Origin: Paraburkholderia domus
Lineage (GTDB): Bacteria; Pseudomonadota; Gammaproteobacteria; Burkholderiales; Burkholderiaceae
DNA: 64,000 nucleotides
Assembly (NCBI RefSeq): GCF_905220705.1
Contig: NZ_CAJNAT010000005.1
Coordinates: 1-64,000, forward strand
Direction: 5' to 3'
Positions 57,884-64,000 of the stretch are shown piece after piece. Made by a program: the position numbers and the translations under genes. The notes beneath the pieces are model-generated. The model had not been told where the DNA came from. It searched no databases and was given only the letters and a program-made list of their open reading frames with translations. How positions within the stretch are numbered: position 1 is the stretch's first letter; the number at the start of each line of letters is the position of its first letter.

Positions 57884-58535
57884 GCCACCGGAACACGAAA
57901 CAGCGTTTCAGCGGCTATACGACGCCGCCAACAAGATACTGGAAGCGACCTATAACGACGAGGAGACGGCTCGGCAGGCAATCCAAGCGTTGTCAGTAAC
58001 TCGAACGCGGTTGGAACAGCGGATCGGGGAACTGGCACGCGAAGTGACTGAGAAGGTCGATGCGTCTGCATTGAGGATGGCACATGAGGCGGCTCGCCTT
58101 CTGGCTGAAAAATTCACGGAAGCTGACGATGCCGCCGAGCGTGCACGCGATCGTTACAACAAAGTTGGCCGGCGATTGACCTGGAAACTGCTAGGGGGCG
58201 CGGCGGTCCTGCAATGCTTGCTACTGGCGGGAGCGTGGCTTATCGTTGAGCGCACACTGCCATCGCAGGCAGAAATTGAAGCTCGTCGGCAGACGATCGA
58301 GCAGCTTTCGCAACAGGCATCAGAGTCGCGTACGGAGATTGGGAATTTACAGCGGGACGCTAACACTATGACTCGAAAGGTCACGAGTCTGGAACGCCGA
58401 GGCGGCCGATTGGAACTCACGAATTGCGCTGAAGAAGGGCAACCAGCGCGTATTTGCATTCGAACGAACGAAGGAGACTCGGATGCGCCTATAACGATTG
58501 GCGACAAGACTTTTCGGATTCCATGGGGGTATTAG
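57873..58535 (+). CDS. Coiled-coil membrane protein of unknown function
   Basis: A 220-residue protein from the ATG at 57873. Residues 10-110 are highly charged helices, a single membrane segment lies near 113-133 (LLGGAAVLQCLLLAGAWLIV), then comes a heptad-type coiled coil (IEQLSQQASESRTEIGNLQR), and last a small Cys-containing tail (LTNCAEEGQPARICIRTNE). Proteins of this shape sit beside relaxase genes on mobile elements, but no relaxase is here and I do not assign a function. Its start lies exactly at the breakpoint of the truncated nuclease, so its own 5' end may also be affected. Confidence 0.55.
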   Translation: MTCTPPEHETAFQRLYDAANKILEATYNDEETARQAIQALSVTRTRLEQRIGELAREVTEKVDASALRMAHEAARLLAEKFTEADDAAERARDRYNKVGRRLTWKLLGGAAVLQCLLLAGAWLIVERTLPSQAEIEARRQTIEQLSQQASESRTEIGNLQRDANTMTRKVTSLERRGGRLELTNCAEEGQPARICIRTNEGDSDAPITIGDKTFRIPWGY

Positions 58536-58783
58536 TCAATTTGGTGGCCTCGTGCGGCCTCAGAGGTTTTCAGGTCACGATAGGGCGCTCGATCAGAACG
58601 AAACCCTTCTGTTGAGGGCCGTCGCCGTTAGGACATGGCGACGATACGATGCGTTGCTCAGAGAAAGGTAGTAACCGTGAGCGTATAGACAGGGCTGCGT
58701 CGGGCAGAAGCGTCTCCCGACGGGCCCCGCGTTATTGATGTGACCCTCGTGGAGAAGTTCCCGGAGAGCCTTGTCACACAAGG

Positions 58784-58921
58784 AAAGTCGAAACTCCTTG
58801 TGCGTTTTTCTCGCCCGACCACCGAAGAAGGCCCGAAAAGTCGAAACTTAATTTCCGGCCGTGAAGAAGCATGATTCGCTGTTACCCCCGGCCACATAAG
58901 GAAACAAAAGTCGGCACTTTT
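58784..58921. repeat. Three AAAGTCG-type short palindromes
   Basis: In a 770-bp gene-free stretch (58536-59308), AAAGTCGAAACT occurs at 58784 and 58837, and AAAGTCGGCACTTT at 58907. Each has AAGT / ACTT symmetry around four bases, and two are preceded by CACAAGG- or CACATAAGG-type sequence. A possible fourth, inverted half-site (GTCGACTTCC) lies near 59241. The remaining sequence of the stretch holds no gene I can support. They could be plasmid-type iterons or operators. Confidence 0.5.
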
Positions 58922-59308
58922 TTGTCCGGTGATATCTGGCGTAACAAGCTCTGAATGTGGCGTAAAAAGCCGCTTGTGAATGCTCGGCCGGAGCACGACG
59001 ATAATATTCGCTTTCGCTTCGACATCCCGCGCCCTATAACTTATTTGCAGGGCGATTATTACGTGCCATAGGGTCCACAAAATCCGTTGGCACTGCCAGT
59101 TCGCACGCCATCTTGCGCCCCGGGACCTCGCCCCGGCGCACTGCTCCCCTTATTTTTCACAACCACCTAAGACTTTGGCCGCAGGCAATTCGCCTGCGAA
59201 CCCAAAGAGCTTTTCGTGCGTCTGAGAATCCTATATTTGTGTCGACTTCCGGGCGCGCGGATAAGGAATCACATCCGTAAAAAATGCACTTTAAATTAAG
59301 GAGATAAC

Positions 59309-59557
59309 GTGAAATCACATCTGATGGTGGCTTCTGCTGCCGGATTGCTTGTCATGACCGGGTTGGCGTATTCGCAAGGCATGCCAGAGACTCAGTCACC
59401 CGCACCGCAGGAAAGCACAGCGACTCAGGCTGCCCCTTCCAGCACGGCGACGCAGTCATACGGCGGTATGCCCGACACGAAAATACAGAGTGGCGCGAAA
59501 CAAATGAAGCCCTGCGGTAACGACCCGCAATGCAATATCTTCTTTGGCGGGAGCTAA
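59309..59557 (+). CDS. Small secreted Ser/Thr/Gln-rich protein
   Basis: An 82-residue protein starting with GTG and a strong TAAGGAG site five bases away. Residues 1-23 are a signal peptide (HLMVASAAGLLVMTGLAYSQG). The mature part is low-complexity (PETQSPAPQESTATQAAPSSTATQ), with repeated GMPxT motifs and two Cys near the end (CGNDPQC) that could form a disulphide. No family recognised. Small exported proteins of this kind are common in Burkholderia. It is alone between two repeat regions. Confidence 0.68.
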   Translation: MKSHLMVASAAGLLVMTGLAYSQGMPETQSPAPQESTATQAAPSSTATQSYGGMPDTKIQSGAKQMKPCGNDPQCNIFFGGS

Positions 59558-59728
59558 ACATAATCGGGCGACGTGCGGGAAATCAACGGAAAATAAAATG
59601 GACTCGCGTTGGACGGCGTGACCAACGTCAGCCGTCCCCACCTGTACACACACGCCGCGGCCATCGCACTCGGCAATCAATTGCAGCGGCATGCGGCAGC
59701 GCTGGGGTGACGCTACCCTGAGTCCTGA

Positions 59729-59943
59729 GGTGAGCGGTTCCAGGACGGTGAGGAATTCCAGGAGACGACATTATCTCTGCCAGAGGTGAGTCGTTCCAGG
59801 AGTCGAACAGCACCTTGGATGCGTACAAAGACACGTCAAGGTGAGGAGTTCCAGGAGATGGTCAGCCAGGGTGAGCGATTCCAGGAGGTGAGCAATCGCC
59901 GTCTCGAACACGCACCTTAAATAAGGTGAGGATTTCCAGGGAG
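59729..59943. repeat. Irregular array of GGTGAG-N3-TTCCAGGAG repeats
   Basis: Six copies of an 18-bp element with consensus GGTGAGNNNTTCCAGGAG start at 59729, 59747, 59785, 59840, 59870 and 59925, plus a half copy at 59887. Copies differ mainly in the three central bases. The first and last triplets repeat the same spacing (18 and 38 bp, then 17 and 38 bp) about 140 bp apart, so the array grew by a larger duplication. No gene lies in 59558-60227. Confidence 0.8.
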
Positions 59944-60227
59944 TCCTCGCCATAGCAATTGGCGGTGATACATCGAATGTTCAAAAACTCACCCTGAATG
60001 CTCCTCCACAAGCCCGATACAACCAATCTTGTGACCTTGTACAAGGTGCCAGACGACGGTTGGAAGACAAGCTAAAAACCGAGAGATGGGAACATTCGGG
60101 AGCGCGTGCGGTGATAATCTTGCTACCTGTCGACGCACTTTCGATTCGACGGTGAGAAGATTCGGGAGGCCTGCCCGAATGCAATCACCTGCAAGTTGCT
60201 TTCTATTCACATGGACCGTTTTCCCAA

Positions 60228-60923
60228 ATGACTCCCGGCGCTTTTGGCGAAGAAATCAGGTCGGCACTCCAACCGCACGCCGACGCTCAACGTGCGCTCG
60301 CGATGCGCGCCTACATGCGTCACCACTTCGAGTTCATCGGTGTGCCGACACCGTTGCGGCGGCAAGCGGTATCGCCGGTGTTCAAACGGCTGCCGGTCGA
60401 GAATGCCGATCATCTGGTGGCGTGCGCGGATGTCTTATGGTCGATGCCGGAACGCGAATTTCAATACGTCGCGACCGACCTGTTGGCGCGTAAATGGAAG
60501 ATGCTTGCGGCGACAGACATCACACACTTATTGACGATCGCCCAGCGGAGCGCCTGGTGGGATTCGATCGATCCGTTGGCGGGTGTTGTCGGCGATATTC
60601 TGAAAGCGGCACGAGTACATACGCCGGCGGTGCAGGCCGCGATGGACGCGGCACTCCAGCACGAATCGCTGTGGGTGCGGCGCATTGCCATGATTCACCA
60701 ACTCGGCTGGCGTGAGCATACCGACGAAGAGCGCCTTTTCGGGTACGCGCGTTCGCTGGCTGCGGAAAGCGACTTCTTCATCCGCAAGGCTATCGGTTGG
60801 GCGTTGAGGGATTACGCGTGGCATGCTCCTCACGCGGTTAGCGCCTTTCTTTCCGCTTCACTGGACATCCTGTCGCCGCTTACTCTGCGCGAGGCATCGA
60901 AGCATCTGCCGTCGATCCGCTGA
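60228..60923 (+). CDS. AlkD-type DNA alkylation repair protein
   Basis: A 231-residue all-helical HEAT-like-repeat protein of the AlkD family, DNA glycosylases that release bulky or cationic alkylated bases without base flipping. Characteristic are FIGVPTPLRRQ at the N-terminus, EREFQYVATDLLARKW, the catalytic-face motif SAWWDSIDPLA (the Trp-Asp pair), and the later SLWVRRIAMIHQL and FFIRKAIGWALRDYA. Length is normal. It stands alone. The preceding gene-free stretch carries the repeat array, which could include its promoter. Confidence 0.9.
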   Translation: MTPGAFGEEIRSALQPHADAQRALAMRAYMRHHFEFIGVPTPLRRQAVSPVFKRLPVENADHLVACADVLWSMPEREFQYVATDLLARKWKMLAATDITHLLTIAQRSAWWDSIDPLAGVVGDILKAARVHTPAVQAAMDAALQHESLWVRRIAMIHQLGWREHTDEERLFGYARSLAAESDFFIRKAIGWALRDYAWHAPHAVSAFLSASLDILSPLTLREASKHLPSIR

Positions 60924-61222
60924 CGCTTCTAGGGCGGAATATTTGCCGTTCAATTAGCGGTTTGTGCTCACGCAACGCGCTTTTTTTAAATAGCGCTGCG
61001 CACTGCGGCACGCAAATCAATGGGCCTAAATTAACGGCGTCAAAATCAAAAACTTTAGAAAAATATTTAACTCCTTTGGCGCGGTCAAAAACCTTGTCGT
61101 CATCGCTTAGTAACATGCGTCAGCAATACTCGGCAGCGCTGCAAGCTTGACTCAAAATCCGCAAAAAAACGCGCTGCTCCGATCGAGGGTTGACGCGAAG
61201 GCCATACCCTCGGGGGTTTCAC

Positions 61223-63613
61223 ATGACTATCCGTCATCGCATTACGCTATTGGTTGTCTCGATGTTCGTCGCCTTGTCGGCGATCGGTGGTTACGCTGTC
61301 TATCAAACGCGCGGCAGCGCAGCCGAAGTGCGCAAAGTGACCGAGGGCGTCGTCCCTAGCGCGCTCGCTTCGGCCGACCTCGTCTCGCAGGTCAAGGACG
61401 TGCAACTCGCCACCATGACCCTTGTCTATGCGCCGGACGCCAACATGGTCGTCCAGGCACAAGACGAACTGAAGAAGAAAAAGGCCTCGTTGCAACAGGC
61501 CCTCGCGCTGCAAGCCAAAGATGCCGCGAGCCATGCGCAGAAGGGACTCGTCTCGCAAGCCAACGACAGCCTCGAGAACTACTTCTCCGCGATCGCCGAG
61601 ACGGCGAAAATGAAGGCCGACGGCAAGAACGAACTTGCGCAAGCGTATCTGTTCGCCAACGTCGCGCAGTATCGCGACGAACTCGAAGGCATCGTCGAAA
61701 CGCTCCGCGTCGAGAAGAACCGCCAGAAAGACGAGGCAATCACCGCGCTGAACGCCACGCTTTCCACCACCACGACGGCCATTGCCATCGTCACCGGTAT
61801 CGCGATCATTCTGCTGACCTCGATCGGCTCGCTGCTCTACCGTCAGATCACTCGCCCGCTCAGCCGCATGCAGGCCATGATGAGTGAGATCGCATCGAGC
61901 CAGGACTTCACGCGCCGCGTGCCGGTGGGCCGCCTGGACGAAATCGGTCATTCGATCGTCGCCTTCAACGGCATGATCGAAAAGATCCAGGAGAGCTCGG
62001 CGCAACTCAAGCAGAAGACCGCCGACATTCAGGCGATGTTGCAGAACATGCAGCAAGGTATTTTGACGGTAGTCGACGGCGCCGTGATCCACTCGGAGTA
62101 CTCGGCGTATCTGGAAGACATCTTCGAAACGAAAGACATCGCCGGTCGCGATCTGATGGATCTGGTGTTCTCGGATACCGATCTCGGCTCGGACGTACTC
62201 TCGCAAGTCGATGCAGCCGCGCATGCGTGCCTCGGCGAAGACTGCATCAACTTCGCGTTCAATCAGCATCTGCTGGTCGGCGAGATTTCGAAGCGCATGC
62301 CCGATGGCCGCGTGAAAATTCTCGACCTCAGCTGGTCGGCGATTACCGACGAAAACGACGTCATTCTGCGTTTGATGCTGTGTGTGCGCGACGTCACCGA
62401 ACTCCGGAAGCTCGCGGCGGAAGCCAGCGAACAGCGCCGCCGTCTCGACATGATCGGCGAGATTCTCGCGGTCAGCGAAGAGAAGTTCCATCACTTCATC
62501 GAAAGCTCCGCGGGTTTTGTCAGCGAGAACGAACGGATCATCCGCAAGCATTCGGAAGCGGACCATGCAGCAATCGCCGAGCTGTTCCGCAACATGCACA
62601 CCATCAAGGGCAATGCGCGGACCTATAACCTCGCGCATCTGACCAACGTCGTCCACGAAACCGAGCAGAGCTATCACGAACTGCGCCAACCGGACGCTGA
62701 CCGCTCGTGGGATCAGGACCACCTGATGCAGGAGCTGACACGCGTGCGCGAGGCGATCGAGAGCTACGCCAGGATCAACGAACAGAGCCTCGGCCGCAAG
62801 GCCAAAGCCGGAGCGAACAACGCCGGTAACGCTAGCCGCTACGTGATGGTTGAGAAGGACCAGATTCAGCAGACCCTGAGCATGCTGGATAAGACCAACG
62901 CCGGCGAACTCCACGAATTGCAGTCGATGCGCGATGCGATGCGCCAAACCTTGCGCGCCTTGGGCAGCGAAAGCGTGCACGATGCGCTGTCCGGCGTGCT
63001 GGACTCGCTGCCTTCGCTCGCGCAGGAATTGGGCAAGCCGGCGCCGACCGTGCGCATCGACGACAACGGCTACCGTCTGCGTGGCCAGGCGGGCGGCACG
63101 CTGAACAACGTGTTCATGCATCTGTTGCGCAATTCGATGGACCACGGTATCGAGACCGCCGAGGCCCGTAGCGCGCACGGCAAGGCACCGGCCGGCACGA
63201 TCGATATTGAGGTTGGCGTTGACAACCACGCGCTGCAGATCACGCTCAGCGACGACGGGCGTGGCCTCGCGCTCGAACGGATCCGCGGCATTGCCGTTGA
63301 GCGCGGCTGGATCGGCAGCGACGAACAACTGAGCGATGAAGCCATTGCCGAATTCATTTTCCGGCCGGGCTTCTCCACCGCAGCAACGGTCACAGAAGTG
63401 TCGGGCCGTGGTGTCGGCATGGACGCCGTGCGCGACTTCCTCAAACGCGAGAACGGCCGCATCGAACTGCGCTTCACCGACGATCACAAGGGCGCATCGT
63501 TCCGTCGGTTCCAGACGATCGTCTGCCTGCCGGATAACGTCGCCGTCGATACGCTCGGTGTGGAAGCGCGTGGTGACGCTGGCGAACTTCAACTCGACGC
63601 GATGGCGGATTGA
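61223..63613 (+). CDS. Membrane-bound CheA-like histidine kinase (HAMP-PAS-Hpt-HATPase)
   Basis: A 796-residue kinase from the ATG at 61223 (MTIRHRITLL), giving a clean first membrane helix. A periplasmic helical domain lies between helices at about 8-29 and 182-205. HAMP follows (about 209-256), then a PAS-like domain (about 267-393), an Hpt domain with phospho-acceptor His459 in NMHTIKGNART, and a CheA-type ATPase with N box LLRNSMDHG, G1 DDGRGL and G2 SGRGVGMDAVRD. No CheW-like P5 domain or receiver is present. The receptor and CheA-type kinase are thus in one chain, so it can work without CheW. The next gene begins a membrane-anchored coiled coil, likely its partner. Confidence 0.9.
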   Translation: MTIRHRITLLVVSMFVALSAIGGYAVYQTRGSAAEVRKVTEGVVPSALASADLVSQVKDVQLATMTLVYAPDANMVVQAQDELKKKKASLQQALALQAKDAASHAQKGLVSQANDSLENYFSAIAETAKMKADGKNELAQAYLFANVAQYRDELEGIVETLRVEKNRQKDEAITALNATLSTTTTAIAIVTGIAIILLTSIGSLLYRQITRPLSRMQAMMSEIASSQDFTRRVPVGRLDEIGHSIVAFNGMIEKIQESSAQLKQKTADIQAMLQNMQQGILTVVDGAVIHSEYSAYLEDIFETKDIAGRDLMDLVFSDTDLGSDVLSQVDAAAHACLGEDCINFAFNQHLLVGEISKRMPDGRVKILDLSWSAITDENDVILRLMLCVRDVTELRKLAAEASEQRRRLDMIGEILAVSEEKFHHFIESSAGFVSENERIIRKHSEADHAAIAELFRNMHTIKGNARTYNLAHLTNVVHETEQSYHELRQPDADRSWDQDHLMQELTRVREAIESYARINEQSLGRKAKAGANNAGNASRYVMVEKDQIQQTLSMLDKTNAGELHELQSMRDAMRQTLRALGSESVHDALSGVLDSLPSLAQELGKPAPTVRIDDNGYRLRGQAGGTLNNVFMHLLRNSMDHGIETAEARSAHGKAPAGTIDIEVGVDNHALQITLSDDGRGLALERIRGIAVERGWIGSDEQLSDEAIAEFIFRPGFSTAATVTEVSGRGVGMDAVRDFLKRENGRIELRFTDDHKGASFRRFQTIVCLPDNVAVDTLGVEARGDAGELQLDAMAD

Positions 63614-63668
63614 ACGTTGATCGAACGCTGATTGACGCGTTTCGCGACGGACTTCGGAAGGATAGGTT

Positions 63669-64000
63669 GTGATTCAACAGTACGTATTGGCGGCGATGGC
63701 TGGCAGCGCGGTGACCGCGCTGCTGGCATTTGTCGCGCACAAATTGCAGAGCACGAGGCTGACGGCACGTCTTTCCGCCGAAGCGGATGCCCGGATCAAG
63801 GCGTTGTCGGCGGAGCAGGCGGACCACGGCGAAGCGATCCGCGAACGCGAACAGGCCGCGCAGGAGATGGAAGCGTTGGCCGCACAGTTGCGCGAGGAGC
63901 TGATGCAGCAATCGGCCAGCGTCGAAGAGCTGCGCGCAACGTTGAAAGCAGCGACTGACGACAAAGACCAATGGGCCCATCAGGCGCAACAGATCGCCGG
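63669..64000 (+). CDS. Membrane-anchored coiled-coil protein, cut by the window edge
   Basis: An open frame from a GTG at 63669 (GGAAGGA upstream) that runs to the end without a stop, about 110 residues visible. An N-terminal hydrophobic segment (YVLAAMAGSAVTALLAFVA) is followed by a long Glu/Ala-rich coiled coil (REREQAAQEMEALAAQLREE). It lies 55 bp after the CheA-like kinase and is probably in its operon. A membrane-anchored methyl-accepting protein of the soluble-receptor type would fit, but the signalling domain lies outside the window. Confidence 0.7.
   Translation, partial: MIQQYVLAAMAGSAVTALLAFVAHKLQSTRLTARLSAEADARIKALSAEQADHGEAIREREQAAQEMEALAAQLREELMQQSASVEELRATLKAATDDKDQWAHQAQQIA

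Noticed and set aside
58658..59080. 140-codon frame on the minus strand
   Set aside because: Covers the AAAGTCG palindromes; the translation has no domain or ribosome site and looks non-coding.
59729..59943. CRISPR array
   Set aside because: Repeats are only 18 bp, have internal variation, and spacing runs from 17 to 55 bp. There are no cas genes.
61247..63592. 781-codon open frame on the minus strand
   Set aside because: Antisense to the CheA-like kinase; the translation has no domain and an atypical Arg/Asp/His composition.

Overview
The window is GC-rich (roughly 60-65% in most genes) proteobacterial chromosome. A Burkholderia-type outer-membrane porin, several LysR regulators with divergent partners, two chemoreceptors, a membrane CheA-like kinase and a lumazine synthase under an FMN riboswitch point to Burkholderiaceae, most likely Paraburkholderia or a close relative. 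This is an inference from gene families, not a database match.

Layout. 1-5 kb: a porin, a flavin aromatic-type monooxygenase with a divergent LysR regulator, and a second LysR gene. 5.9-24.3 kb: a 2808-residue secreted protein (GH2-like head, six Ig-like domains, five discoidin/F5-8C modules, a GH64 beta-1,3-glucanase tail), followed on the same strand by a compact, non-canonical type II secretion (T2SS) locus: GspG, GspF, GspE, four small assembly-platform proteins in the order of PilM-N-O-P, a lipoprotein secretin ending in a cohesin-like domain, and three more pseudopilins. The layout suggests a dedicated exporter with its own giant substrate, perhaps for attacking fungal or other beta-glucan walls. 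24.3-34.3 kb is a mixed accessory stretch: two small unknown proteins, a chemoreceptor, a Tat-exported nitroreductase-like protein, a low-GC unknown protein, the start-less remnant of a LysR gene copied from the 5 kb locus, a serine hydrolase, an oxidoreductase and an orphan binding protein.

34.4-49.8 kb is a coherent carbon-catabolic locus. A SorC regulator and an RpiB-type isomerase face an ABC sugar importer, an SDR dehydrogenase, DhaK and DhaL, then transketolase, class II aldolase, glucose-6-phosphate dehydrogenase, and one polypeptide that joins fructose-1,6-bisphosphatase to glucose-6-phosphate isomerase. The best reading is uptake of a tetritol such as threitol or erythritol, oxidation to erythrulose, phosphorylation, isomerisation to erythrose 4-phosphate, and feeding of that product through a private set of pentose-phosphate and hexose-recycling enzymes into glucose 6-phosphate oxidation. 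Dihydroxyacetone is an alternative substrate.

49.9-55.3 kb: a second chemoreceptor, RibH with its FMN riboswitch, an Old Yellow Enzyme family reductase and an aldehyde dehydrogenase. 55.3-60.2 kb is a degraded island: a gene-poor stretch, a UvrD-like helicase beside a truncated OLD-family nuclease (a decayed Gabija-like pair), a coiled-coil membrane protein, a set of AAAGTCG-type palindromes, a small secreted protein and an irregular array of GGTGAG-N3-TTCCAGGAG repeats. 60.2-64 kb returns to typical chromosome: an AlkD-type DNA repair protein, a membrane Hpt/CheA-like kinase and the start of a membrane-anchored coiled-coil protein that runs off the edge.
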